Below are positions 26,268-37,695 of a DNA stretch of 64,000 bases, one piece after another. Below the pieces are notes generated by a model, which was given only the letters and a program-made list of their open reading frames with translations, had not been told where the DNA came from and ran no database searches. The position numbers were made by a program, and so were the translations under genes. Position 1 is the stretch's first letter. Each line of letters starts with the position of its first letter. The DNA comes from Hymenobacter tibetensis (GTDB lineage: Bacteria > Bacteroidota > Bacteroidia > Cytophagales > Hymenobacteraceae): contig NZ_CP094669.1 of the NCBI RefSeq assembly GCF_022827545.1, positions 2,942,001-3,006,000 on the forward strand, given 5' to 3'.

Positions 26268-27332
26268 TTATTCGCCGGCGGGCTCGGGCAATGGTACGCC
26301 AATTGGCACGGGCGAATCGAAATTGGGTGTGCCATCGGGGTTCCAGGTGAACTTCTGCATCCGGGGGCTGCGCGCATCGCCGCACCCTTTGTTGGGCTCG
26401 GCGTTGGCGTGGTAGAGAATCCAGTCTTCCTGCCCGTTTTTCGACTTGAAAAACGTGTTGTGTCCTGGCCCATAGACCTTGTTGGCCGGGTCTTGAGAGA
26501 ATACAGGCTGGCTGGATTTCGTCCAGGCAGTAGGGTCCATGGGGTCGGCGGTGCTAGAGGCCGTGAGCAGGCCCAGCGCGTAAGCATCGGTGCTACAATG
26601 GCTGGCCGAATACACCAAGAACGTTTTGTCGTTGTGCTTCAGCACTTCGGGGCCTTCGTTCACCTTAGGGTCGCCCATGGTTTCCCAGGTGAGTTGGGGG
26701 CGGCTAAGCTGCACCCGCGGCCCGGTCAGGGTCCAGGGGTTGCTCATCTGGCAGATGTAGAGGCGTTGCTCCACCGAGGCCGGCTCCTGCCCCGACCACA
26801 CCAAATACCGCTTGCCGTTCTGCTCGAGGATGGTGCCATCAATGGCCCACAGGTCCTGGCCGGGCACCGCAATTTGGCCTTTCTCCACCCAGGTACCCGT
26901 GGTGGGGTCGGCGGCGGCGTTTTCCAGCACCCACATGCGCTGGCCGCCACAGCAGTTGCCGGGGCCCGCCGTGAAATACACGTACCATTTGCCATCGAGG
27001 AAGTGGATTTCCGGAGCCCAGATGTCCCGGGAGGTAGCCCCCGTGGCGGGCGGCGTCCAGATTACCTTGCTCGGCGCCGACCCTAACTCCGACATCTTCG
27101 CCGTTTTCCACAAGGTCAGGTTGCGGCCCGTGGTGTGCATGTAGTAGTAGAAGCCATCCTTTTCGTACACCCACGGGTCGGGGCCGGACGCGAGTAGCGG
27201 GTTGGTGTAGGTGGTAGTGGGCGTAACGGGCCCAGTGGGCACGGTGGCGGATGGATTATTTTCTTTGGCGCAAGACCAAAGCGCGACGAGCAGTGCCGCG
27301 GCTAGGGATTTATAAAGCGGGTTGGGAAGCAT
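26268..27332 (-). CDS. GH43 family arabinanase/arabinofuranosidase-like lipoprotein
   Basis: A 354-residue GH43 single-domain propeller. Catalytic acids are visible as Asp in SGPDPWVYEKDG, Asp in LWAIDGTILEQNG and Glu in VNEGPEVLKHND. DIWAPEIHFLDGKWYVYF is the typical second blade. The closest pattern I know is the subfamily of exo-alpha-1,5-arabinanases and arabinofuranosidases. The lipobox WSC-A at about residue 19-22 in the ATG-27332 version predicts a lipoprotein; the longer frame to 27398 has no such signal. It lies between the SusD gene and the other GH43 gene, so it is probably expressed with them and acts on oligosaccharides caught by SusD. Confidence 0.86.
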   Translation of the reverse strand: MLPNPLYKSLAAALLVALWSCAKENNPSATVPTGPVTPTTTYTNPLLASGPDPWVYEKDGFYYYMHTTGRNLTLWKTAKMSELGSAPSKVIWTPPATGATSRDIWAPEIHFLDGKWYVYFTAGPGNCCGGQRMWVLENAAADPTTGTWVEKGQIAVPGQDLWAIDGTILEQNGKRYLVWSGQEPASVEQRLYICQMSNPWTLTGPRVQLSRPQLTWETMGDPKVNEGPEVLKHNDKTFLVYSASHCSTDAYALGLLTASSTADPMDPTAWTKSSQPVFSQDPANKVYGPGHNTFFKSKNGQEDWILYHANAEPNKGCGDARSPRMQKFTWNPDGTPNFDSPVPIGVPLPEPAGE

Positions 27333-27463
27333 GGCAGGCAGAGGCAGGCAGACAAGTTCGACAAAGTAAGCTAAACAACGAGTTGAGCAGGCTACCACTG
27401 AACTAAACAGCCGCCCCGACCAGGGCCGGAGCGGCTGCCAAGTAAGGTGAGCCCGCAGTAGGT

Positions 27464-29038
27464 TTACCAGTTATCGTTTTGCGTGAGCTTGTTCAAATCG
27501 ACTTCCGACTGTGGCAGTGGCAGCAAGCGCGAGCGGTCCACCCGGAACGTATTGAAGTCGGGGTCACGCGCCTTCAACTGATCAACACTAGTTTGGTTGT
27601 CGAGCAGGCCCCAGCGCTGCAAGTCAAACCACCGTACGCCTTCACCCGTCAGCTCGGTAATGCGCTCATGCATGAGCTGCATCCGCAGGCTTTCGCGGGT
27701 GAAGCTAGCCGTCAGGGGGGCCAGACCCGAACGTTCGCGCACCTGGTTGATAAAGGGAATGGCTGCGGCCGTCTGGCCCTGTTCGTTGAGGGCTTCGGCG
27801 TGTAACAGCAGCACGTCGGCGTAGCGCAGCACCCGCTGGTTGATAGGCGAGTCGAAGTCCTCGAACGTCCGATAATAATCAGTCTGGTACTTGCGCCAGT
27901 ACACGCGGGCGCGGTTACGGGCGTCCTTGCCGTAGCGGGTCAGAAAGCCAGTGCCATAGGCCAGCGTATCGGCATCGACGGGCAGGGAACTCGCAAACTG
28001 GGTCTGGTCGAGGCGGTTATAGAACACTGTAGCGGCCAGGCGCGGGTCGCGCTGCCCGTTGGCGGCGGGTTCCCGCAGAAACTCGCGCACCACCCAAGGC
28101 CGAACTTCGCCATCGTTGAAACCGAAGCCCGGCACGCCCCAGAACTGCGAGCGTTGCCCGCCCTGCGACGAGGTGGCATCGGGGCCGCCACCGGAGTCGT
28201 TGCCGCCTTTCTTCTCGTCGGAGAACTGCACTTCGAAAATGGATTCCGGGTTATTTTCAGTGGTATGCCGGAAGTTGCTGGTATAAGGGACGCCCTCTAC
28301 CCGGTATAGGTTTGAGTTGATTACCTGCGCAAACTGCGTCTGCGCATCAGCCCAGCGCTTGTTTTGCATGTAGGCTTTGCCAAGCAGCGTAGTGGCCGCG
28401 CCTTTGGTGGCCCGCCCGGCATCGGTCGCCGGATACGTAGCGGGCAGGTCGGTTTGGGCAGCTTGCAGGTCACTGATGATTTGGTCCCACACTTGCGCCT
28501 CGGTGCCCTGTGGGAACGACTGGTTCAGGCCGGTGGAGTATTGCAGCGCCAGCGGCACTTTGCCGTAAAGCGACACCAGGTTGAAGTACGACAAGGCTCG
28601 CAGGAACTTGGCTTCGGCCACAATGCGCTTCTGTAGCCCCGCGTCCATGCCCTGAATGGTAGGCACCCGGTCGATTACCTGGTTGCAGCGGAAGATAGTG
28701 CGGTAATGGTCGCGCCAGATGTTGTTCGACACCTCGAAGTCGTAGTTCACCTGAATGAAGTGGGTGAAATCGGCCAGTTCGCCCCAGGGGCTTTGACTGA
28801 AGCCGGTATCGTCGCGCAAATCGAAGGCAAAGTTGAGCCAGCGGCGGTACATGCCCAGGCCTTGCAAGCCCGCGTAGCAGGCCACAGAGCCTTTCACGGC
28901 ATCGTCGGAAGTTTTCCACGACAGTTCGGTGAGGGGCAGGTTGGGGTTGGACTGATCGAGCAGGTCTTTCTCGCAGGCCGTGGCGCTCAGCAGCAACGTG
29001 CCTGCCAAGCTTAGCCGTATTAGGAAAGTATTTTTCAT
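27464..29038 (-). CDS. SusD/RagB-type nutrient-binding outer-membrane lipoprotein
   Basis: A 524-residue SusD-like glycan-binding lipoprotein. Visible are the lipobox (SATAC) with the usual EKDLLDQSNPN start, tetratricopeptide-like helices in the first 330 residues, the AEAKFLRALSYFNLVSLYGKVPL block of the family, and the C-terminal RYADVLLLHAEALNEQGQ and ERITELTGEGVRWFDLQRWG blocks. It forms the lid over the SusC barrel (29108-32254) and is 69 bases downstream of it. Glycan specificity cannot be read from the sequence; the adjacent GH43 genes suggest arabinan or xylan-type side chains. Confidence 0.95.
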   Translation of the reverse strand: MKNTFLIRLSLAGTLLLSATACEKDLLDQSNPNLPLTELSWKTSDDAVKGSVACYAGLQGLGMYRRWLNFAFDLRDDTGFSQSPWGELADFTHFIQVNYDFEVSNNIWRDHYRTIFRCNQVIDRVPTIQGMDAGLQKRIVAEAKFLRALSYFNLVSLYGKVPLALQYSTGLNQSFPQGTEAQVWDQIISDLQAAQTDLPATYPATDAGRATKGAATTLLGKAYMQNKRWADAQTQFAQVINSNLYRVEGVPYTSNFRHTTENNPESIFEVQFSDEKKGGNDSGGGPDATSSQGGQRSQFWGVPGFGFNDGEVRPWVVREFLREPAANGQRDPRLAATVFYNRLDQTQFASSLPVDADTLAYGTGFLTRYGKDARNRARVYWRKYQTDYYRTFEDFDSPINQRVLRYADVLLLHAEALNEQGQTAAAIPFINQVRERSGLAPLTASFTRESLRMQLMHERITELTGEGVRWFDLQRWGLLDNQTSVDQLKARDPDFNTFRVDRSRLLPLPQSEVDLNKLTQNDNW

Positions 29039-29107
29039 GTCAATGACTGATTGAAAAGTAGAAATTGAGGGTGGCGCTTGGATTGGAGCGCCTACCTTTT
29101 GACAGGT

Positions 29108-32100
29108 TTAGAAACCTGCCTGAATGCCCAGCGTGAAGGAGCGCAGGTTGGGGTAAGAGCCTTCATCTACGCCACGAGCCAGGTTGTTGCCGATGGTGTT
29201 GAAGGCGCCGCTGCCCACGGTTTCGGGGTCGTAGCCGGTGTAATCGGTTATGGTGAACAGGTTTTGGGCGGTGGCCACAACGCGCAGCGAGGCCACGTAT
29301 TTGGTGCGCTCCAGCGCTGCTTTAGGCACTGAGAAGGCCAATTGCAGGTTCTTCAGGCGCAGGTACGAACCGTCCTCCAGCCAGCGCGTCGAGTTGAAGC
29401 GGGCGTTGCTACCAGCGGCATCCGCGTTCTGCGGGCCGCCCGACTTGATGGCCCGCGGCGTGGTGGTGGAGGGGTTGGTGGGCGTCCAGGGGCTGAAGTC
29501 AGCGCGGTAGTTGCTGTTGTCCGCAGTGTTGTCGGTCAGGAAGCGGGACAGGTTCATCACGTCGTTGCCTTGCACGCCCTGGAAGAAGGCAGTCAAATCG
29601 AAGGCGCCGTAGCCTACGTTTAGGTTCAGGCCGTATTGCAGCTTGGGGAATACCCGGCCCACGTGGGCGCGGTCCTTATCGGTGATATTGCCGTCGCCGT
29701 CGAGGTCCTTGTAACGCACGTCGCCTGGCGCCCGCCCCGCTGGGATATTGGTTTCACCGGTCTGATAGATGCCGTCGAATTGGTAGAGGTAGAACGAGCC
29801 GATTTCGTAGCCCACTTCGGTGCGAGTGATGTCGCGGGGGCCGCCATTAAAGAAGTTGGGCGCGCCACTTCCTTCCGCACCGGTGGTGCCCAGATCGAGC
29901 ACGGTGTTTTTCAGCGTGGTTAGGTTAGCCGTGACGCCGTAGCGGAAGGGTTGGCGGTTGTCGCTGTAGCCCAGCACGGCTTCCAAGCCCTTGTTTTCAA
30001 GCTTGCCTAAGTTGCGGTAGGGGTTGTCGCCGGCGTTGCCCAACAGTAGTGGTACGGGCGGGTTGATGAGCGCATTGTTGGTTTGCGACACATAGTAATC
30101 AGCCGATAACGTCAGCCGATCTTCCAAAAAGCCAATGTCGAAGCCCACGTTGGTGGTGCGGCGGTCTTCCCACAGAATGCCTTCGCTGGCGTAACCGGTT
30201 TGGATGGCTCCGTTTTGAATCACGCCGCCCAGCACGTAGTTGGCATTGTTGTTAAGAAAGCCCTGCGAAACGTAGGATCCGCCGTAGGCCCCACTAAGCA
30301 AGTCGTTGCCAAGGCGGCCGTAAGAAGCCCGAAGCTTGAGGTCGGAAATAGCGGCAACACCCTCAAAGAAGCTTTCTTTCGACACTCGCCAACCTGCGGA
30401 AGCCGCACCGAAGTTGCCCCAACGCCTGCCCTCCTCGAAGCGCGACGAACCGTCGCGGCGGAACGCAGCCGTCAGCAAGTAGCGCTGGTTGTAGTCGTAG
30501 GTAGCTTGCGCAAAAAACGACTGTTTGCCCCACACGTACGATGTGCCAATGGCCTGGGGCGTTGTGGTACCGGCGCTTAGCTCCCAGAAATAGTTGGGGC
30601 CGGTGCCGTATCCGAAGTTCACGCCCCGTGTGAAATCCTGCTGAAAACGCTGCTGGCTGTAGCCGCCTACCACCGTCAGATTATGGTCGCCGAAGCTCTT
30701 ATCGAAAGTCAGCGTGTGTTCGGCCATGCCGAAGAATTCGTTGCCCTGGTTTTCGCCGAAGTTCGACAGCTGGGTGATGTCATTCTGCCGCCAGATACCG
30801 TACTTCCGCTTCTGCTGGTCGTGGAAAGCGTGAAACTCGGTGGCCAAATTGAGGCGGTAGCGCAGGAAATCGAAAATATCCACTTCGCCGTACACGTTGC
30901 CCTGCAAGCGGTTGGAGGTACCCGTGTCGTTCAGCAGATTTTGGGAGGCAATAGGGTTGAGTCCAAATGTGCTGGCGTTGCCATTGCCGATGCCAAAGCC
31001 GCCTGCCACCGTGGGGTCGTACACGGGGTTGACGGGCAGCATCTGCACCACGTTGTAGAACGGCGAGCCGTAGTTGGGAATGACGTTTAGGCGCGTTTGA
31101 TTGGTGCGCGAGAGCATGGCGTTTTCGCCGAACCGGAACCGCCCGCGGGTAAAGCCGGTGTTTACCCGGAAGCTGTAGCGCTCAAACTTCGGCCCTTGCA
31201 CCGTGCCCGTCTGATTGAAGTAGCCCCCCGATACATTGAAGGTTGAGTTTGGCCCCCCGCCCGAAAAGCCTAGGTTGTAATCCTGAATCGCGCCCTGCTT
31301 GAAAAACTCCTCCTGCCAGTCGGTATCAATGCCGGGCAGGGTGGCGGCGTAGGGCTGACGCGTCAGTCCGGCATTTTCATACGCCTGGTTGTTGATGGTT
31401 GCCCACTGGGCCGCGTTCATCAAGTCGAGGCGCTTTACCAGGTTTTGCACCCCGGCCGTGGCATTGAAGTTGACAGCCGTAGTGCCGGATTTGCCTTTCT
31501 TGGTGGTGATAATAATCACGCCGTTGGCACCCGAGGCACCGTACGGGGCCAGTGCAGCCGCGTCTTTCAGCACCTGCACCGACTCCACATCGGCGGGGTT
31601 GAAGTCGCGCTGGCCGCCTTGGCTTTGCACCCACAGCCCGTCTATCACATAGAGCGGACCACTGCCGCTGGCAATGGTACCCAGCCCTCGGATGTTGATG
31701 TTGGGCGCCTGCCCCGGCTGTCCGGAGTTGGTGACCTGCACGCCTGGCAAGCGGCCCTGAATAGCCTCACCAACCGACGCAACTGGGGCCCGGCGCACGT
31801 CCTGGGCACTCACAGTGGCTACCGAGCCGGTTACGTTCTGGCGCTCCTGCGTGAGGTAGCCCACTACCACTACCTCGTTGAGGGCTTTGGCGTCGGGGGC
31901 CAAGGGCGTGTCGATGGTGGTGCGGCCACTCACTGGAACTTCTTTGGCCGTGTAGCCTACGTAGGAAAACACCAGCGTCGCATTATCGGGTACCCCCGCG
32001 AGGGTGTAGCTACCGTTGACATCAGTTTGCGCGCCGTTGGAGGTGCCTTTTACCAGCACGTTTACGCCGGGTATGCCCTCCCCTTTCTCGTCGGTCACGC

Positions 32101-32254
32101 GGCCGGTCACGGTTATGTCGGGAAGCGGAGTTGCTTCGGAAGAAGCCGCTGACCGTTCGTTACTAGTAGAAGGGGTTGCTGCCACTGCCAAGGGCAGACA
32201 GCACAGCAAAGCAGGCAAAGCGTAGCGCTGAGGCTTAGGTACGGGGTGTTTCAT
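29108..32254 (-). CDS. SusC/RagA-type TonB-dependent receptor
   Basis: A 1048-residue outer-membrane importer. Order: signal peptide (about 1-26), carboxypeptidase-regulatory-like domain (about 48-125, with ITVTGRVTDEKGEGIPGVNV), plug domain (about 130-255, with the SusC-specific PLYVIDGLWV and SGANGVIIITTKKG), then a 22-strand barrel ending with an aromatic Phe as needed for BAM insertion (FTLGIQAGF). It lacks an N-terminal anti-sigma interaction domain, so regulation by a FecR/sigma pair is unlikely. First gene of the leftward operon with SusD and two GH43 enzymes; transported substrate is likely a pentosan oligosaccharide. Confidence 0.96.
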   Translation of the reverse strand: MKHPVPKPQRYALPALLCCLPLAVAATPSTSNERSAASSEATPLPDITVTGRVTDEKGEGIPGVNVLVKGTSNGAQTDVNGSYTLAGVPDNATLVFSYVGYTAKEVPVSGRTTIDTPLAPDAKALNEVVVVGYLTQERQNVTGSVATVSAQDVRRAPVASVGEAIQGRLPGVQVTNSGQPGQAPNINIRGLGTIASGSGPLYVIDGLWVQSQGGQRDFNPADVESVQVLKDAAALAPYGASGANGVIIITTKKGKSGTTAVNFNATAGVQNLVKRLDLMNAAQWATINNQAYENAGLTRQPYAATLPGIDTDWQEEFFKQGAIQDYNLGFSGGGPNSTFNVSGGYFNQTGTVQGPKFERYSFRVNTGFTRGRFRFGENAMLSRTNQTRLNVIPNYGSPFYNVVQMLPVNPVYDPTVAGGFGIGNGNASTFGLNPIASQNLLNDTGTSNRLQGNVYGEVDIFDFLRYRLNLATEFHAFHDQQKRKYGIWRQNDITQLSNFGENQGNEFFGMAEHTLTFDKSFGDHNLTVVGGYSQQRFQQDFTRGVNFGYGTGPNYFWELSAGTTTPQAIGTSYVWGKQSFFAQATYDYNQRYLLTAAFRRDGSSRFEEGRRWGNFGAASAGWRVSKESFFEGVAAISDLKLRASYGRLGNDLLSGAYGGSYVSQGFLNNNANYVLGGVIQNGAIQTGYASEGILWEDRRTTNVGFDIGFLEDRLTLSADYYVSQTNNALINPPVPLLLGNAGDNPYRNLGKLENKGLEAVLGYSDNRQPFRYGVTANLTTLKNTVLDLGTTGAEGSGAPNFFNGGPRDITRTEVGYEIGSFYLYQFDGIYQTGETNIPAGRAPGDVRYKDLDGDGNITDKDRAHVGRVFPKLQYGLNLNVGYGAFDLTAFFQGVQGNDVMNLSRFLTDNTADNSNYRADFSPWTPTNPSTTTPRAIKSGGPQNADAAGSNARFNSTRWLEDGSYLRLKNLQLAFSVPKAALERTKYVASLRVVATAQNLFTITDYTGYDPETVGSGAFNTIGNNLARGVDEGSYPNLRSFTLGIQAGF

Positions 32255-32756
32255 GGGAATTTTGAATTGGGTTATAGAAAGAAATCAGCACTCAGGTGCA
32301 AACGATTGGGGAAAACGCATTGACATAGGTAAAGGCAAAAACAAAAGAAGAAAAAGACAACTTGTACGTTTTCCCTCTCACCACGCACTCAACCGCACGC
32401 ACTACCGTGGAGCTTCGGGAAGCTAGCTCAGTCAGACGCGTCCAATGTAGCGGTTTTCACTTATTTATTGTGCTTAGATGATGTTTGCTGGTATTTAAAT
32501 ACTAAATCGCAGACGCACCTTGGCCCTACTTGGGCGGTCATTGGCAAAGGCCGGCGAGCACGCCACCGAATGCTAACCTTTCTAGGTAGCTAAATCATAT
32601 ATATTTTTTCATATTTGTGCGAATAGTTGAAAATGAACCCTCTTTTATTTACACATTTTCAATTTACTGTTCCATCCGCTGCATTTCTGTACAGTAGCCG
32701 ATTGTAGCAGAACAGTATTTCTAGCTTTACTTAGCGCACTTTCGTTGTAGCCCCTC
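32255..32756. promoter_or_regulatory. Divergent regulatory region of the GH43 locus
   Basis: This 502-base region separates susC (minus) from a GH43 gene (plus), so both promoters of the locus must lie here. The right half, around 32580-32690, is AT-rich (a run of TATATATTTTTTCATATTTG-like bases). I could not place definite -7/-33 boxes of Bacteroidota type. No ORF or RNA gene is seen. No regulator gene is adjacent. Confidence 0.45.
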
Positions 32757-33851
32757 ATGACTCCTAGCTCCTCGCCTTCCCGCCGGTCTTTTCTGCGTAC
32801 CACTGCTTTAGGGCTCGTTTCTTTGCCTCTGCTGCTAGATTCCTGTACTAGCGCGCCAGCCAAGGAAGCCACCTACACCAACCCGGTGTACCCACACTCC
32901 TTCCCCGACCCATTTGTGCTGCAGCACGAAGGCCAATACTATGCTTTCGGCACCACCGGCCAAGGCCGCACCAGCCCCGATAACCGAATCTTCACGGTTC
33001 TTACTTCCCCCGACTTGGTGACCTGGAAGCCAGCAGGCGGTGCCCTAGTGCCCCCAGTGGGTGCCGAGGGCGCCGACTTTTGGGCGCCGGAGGTGGTCTT
33101 TCATGAGGGCACATTCTACATGTACTACTCCATGGGCGGCGGCGCCATAGCCGCCACCGTGGGCCACCGCCTGCACGTGGCAACCAGCAAAAATCCGGCA
33201 GGGCCCTACGAAATGGCAGCTCTGCTTGATGTGCCCGAAAGCAAGTTCACCATCGACGCCCACCCCTACCGCGACACCGACGGCCAGTGGTACCTATTCT
33301 ACGCCCGCGACTTCATCGACACCGATAACGGCTACCTCCCCGGCACCGGCCTGGCGGTGGATAAGCTGGTGGGAATGACGCGCCTGGCCGGCGAGAGCCG
33401 CACCGTCATGCGGGCCCGCCACCCCTGGACGGTGTTTGAGAAGAACCGCACCATGCCGCTCTACGACAACCGCACCTTCGCCGAATGGCACACCCTGGAA
33501 GGGCCTTTCCTGCGGCGCCACGAAGGCAAATACTACTGCTTCTACAGCGGCGCCAACTTCCTCACCGACCGGTACGGCGTCGATTACTGCGTGGCTGACT
33601 CCATCCTCGGGCCCTACTCCGACGCCGGTGCCGAAAACGGCGCCCGGGTTTTGCACCAGGTACCCGGCAAAGTGCGCGGCCCCGGCCACCATTCCCACAC
33701 CATGGGCCCCGATGGCAAAACCGAGTTTCTGATCTACCACGCCTGGGACAAGGGCATGAAAGAGCGGCAGCTCTGCATCGACCGGCTGGATTGGACGGCG
33801 CAAGGCCCCCGTGCTGTGGGCCCCACCTACACGCCGCAGCCGCAGCCATAG
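32757..33851 (+). CDS. GH43 arabinanase-like enzyme with Tat-like signal
   Basis: A 364-residue GH43 protein. The N-terminus has SRRSFLRTTALG, a twin-arginine motif, and then LLLDSC, a lipobox, so it may be a Tat-exported lipoprotein. Catalytic acids are Asp in HSFPDPFVLQHEG, Asp in FTIDAHPYRDTD and Glu in HTLEGPFLRRHEG. DFWAPEVVFHEGTFYMYYS is the conserved second blade. It resembles GH43 arabinan endo-1,5-alpha-arabinosidases. Transcribed away from the susC operon and probably co-regulated through the shared 502-base upstream region. Confidence 0.88.
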   Translation: MTPSSSPSRRSFLRTTALGLVSLPLLLDSCTSAPAKEATYTNPVYPHSFPDPFVLQHEGQYYAFGTTGQGRTSPDNRIFTVLTSPDLVTWKPAGGALVPPVGAEGADFWAPEVVFHEGTFYMYYSMGGGAIAATVGHRLHVATSKNPAGPYEMAALLDVPESKFTIDAHPYRDTDGQWYLFYARDFIDTDNGYLPGTGLAVDKLVGMTRLAGESRTVMRARHPWTVFEKNRTMPLYDNRTFAEWHTLEGPFLRRHEGKYYCFYSGANFLTDRYGVDYCVADSILGPYSDAGAENGARVLHQVPGKVRGPGHHSHTMGPDGKTEFLIYHAWDKGMKERQLCIDRLDWTAQGPRAVGPTYTPQPQP

Positions 33852-33892
33852 CGGGGCAGAGCAAGACAACCACCCACGGTACGCCCTAGCCC

Positions 33893-33967
33893 AAGTCGCC
33901 GCGCAAGCGGCGGCTTTACTGTATAGCAGCCCTACTGTGCTCCGGCATCGTAGGGCTCACTTTTTTT
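33893..33967 (+). terminator. Tandem terminator hairpins after GH43 gene
   Basis: First hairpin AAGTCGCCGC-GCAA-GCGGCGGCTT at 33893-33916. A second, GCCCTAC...GTAGGGC at about 33928-33952, is followed by a run of seven T. The pair sits between convergent genes. Confidence 0.75.
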
Positions 33968-33977
33968 AGTCCCTAGA

Positions 33978-34505
33978 TCAGATGCAGAAGACCATGGAGT
34001 TTTGCAGTTCGTCGCCGTCGTAAACCGTTGCAATTCCCACTTTAGTGGGGTTGGGGTCCAGGAGGGCGGCGTTGTGTTTCGGCGAATGTTGGTAAGCGCG
34101 CAGTATCTGGGCTTCTATGCTGCGCAGATTGCTGGAGCGCATACCCCGAAACCGCACGCAGTTCTCGAAACCGTAGCTAACAAACCCACTCGCCTTTTCG
34201 AATTGGTGCCCTACAGCGGCTAATCGTTGCCGCGGAGTAGCGTACTGCGGGTGAAAGTGGCCGTGCGTACGATGCGTGATGTTATAGATGGCCTGAAGAC
34301 GAGCCGCCCGGCAAGCAGTTTCACTTAGCACCAGTGGCCGCAACCCCGCCCGCAGCCGATAGCTGTTCAGCTGCTGAAGCAAGGTGGGCGTAGTGCGTAC
34401 ATCGGTCCAGTTGACGGCTGGCGCAGCGGAGGCAGCCAGCGCGGGAGCAGCAGCCTTGCTGATAACGGTGAAGCAAGAAAAAAGCAAACAAGCGAGGAAT
34501 TTCAT
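33978..34505 (-). CDS. CAP-domain (SCP/PR1) exported protein
   Basis: A 175-residue protein with a signal peptide (about 1-25) and one CAP domain. Family features are LLQQLNSYRLRAGLRPLVLS at the start of the domain, HGHFHPQYATPRQRLAAVGH, FENC (the CAP E-N motif) and HSPKHNAALLDPNPTKVGIA, which supplies the second conserved His. Secreted bacterial CAP proteins are poorly understood; some bind lipid or act in envelope functions. The start is taken at 34505, where the hydrophobic signal begins; the open frame continues to 34604 without support. Monocistronic. Confidence 0.85.
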   Translation of the reverse strand: MKFLACLLFSCFTVISKAAAPALAASAAPAVNWTDVRTTPTLLQQLNSYRLRAGLRPLVLSETACRAARLQAIYNITHRTHGHFHPQYATPRQRLAAVGHQFEKASGFVSYGFENCVRFRGMRSSNLRSIEAQILRAYQHSPKHNAALLDPNPTKVGIATVYDGDELQNSMVFCI

Positions 34506-35139
34506 GGGCGCTCCGCGGCGAAAGGTAAGAGGTAAAAGCAATCTGCCAGTCAGCTGGCATGGCAGGGGATACTTCTGGTTGCTGGGTTTCCCAAGCACGC
34601 GCAATACCAGCCACCGCTTGCGGCCAAGGAGTTGCCCGCACTGCGGAAGTCAAGCTGCTCGCAAGGCACACTTCGCTCAGCCAGAGAGCAGCAGGCTTCT
34701 GCTACAGCTCCAGTTGAAGAGAGATAGTGCTACTTGATAGGCTAGTACTTAGGTCAGCGGCAACAGCTAAAGTAGATGCTTCGCCTTGCTGCTAACCGAA
34801 CGTTCAGGTAAGCGGATTGCCGCAGCCTAGACGCCGACTGAAACGGTACTTTTCAATAGAATAAAAATGCGCCAACCTATGCCTAACTGATGAGCAATTG
34901 AGTGCGCGACAGGGGCAAGCAAAGCTCGGCCCCCTCTGCCTTCCACACCAAAACGCTTGGGCGCTGTCGTTTAGTACAACACCCATGCCAAATAGCGCAG
35001 TTAGGCATTGAAAGGCACTTAGCGTTGGTACTATATAGTAATTGTGTGTTCCCGAACTCGGTAGTACCCACCTAGCTGCCCCAGTTACCAGAGGCGGTCT
35101 GGGACTTGCCAGATGCTCAATGCAGTGCGTTCAGCAGCA
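34506..35139. other. Gene-poor intergenic region
   Basis: No supported gene in over 600 bases. The only structure I see is an 11-base inverted repeat, ATGCCTAACTG at about 34876 and CAGTTAGGCAT at about 35000, which encloses other short complementary stretches. Short open frames on both strands lack any protein features. Confidence 0.5.
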
Positions 35140-35147
35140 CGCACGAA

Positions 35148-35196
35148 AAAAGCCCGTACTCCACTCTGCATTAGCGAGGGAATACGGGCTTCTTTA
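35148..35196 (-). terminator. Terminator of the GH97 gene
   Basis: On the minus strand AAGCCCGTATTCC ... GGAGTACGGGCTT is followed by TTTTTCG. The stem is about 12 bp with one mismatch and the loop about 16 bases. Confidence 0.75.
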
Positions 35197-35239
35197 AGCG
35201 TGCTGCCGCTGCTAGAAAGAGCGGTGCACTGCGGGGGCT

Positions 35240-37695
<2,456 letters not shown>

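Noticed and set aside
26409..27086. 225-codon open frame antisense to a GH43 gene
   Set aside because: The sense strand has all GH43 catalytic motifs; the antisense frame lacks start context and features.
34384..34737. 117-codon frame on the plus strand across the CAP gene start
   Set aside because: Mostly antisense to the CAP gene, with basic low-complexity composition.
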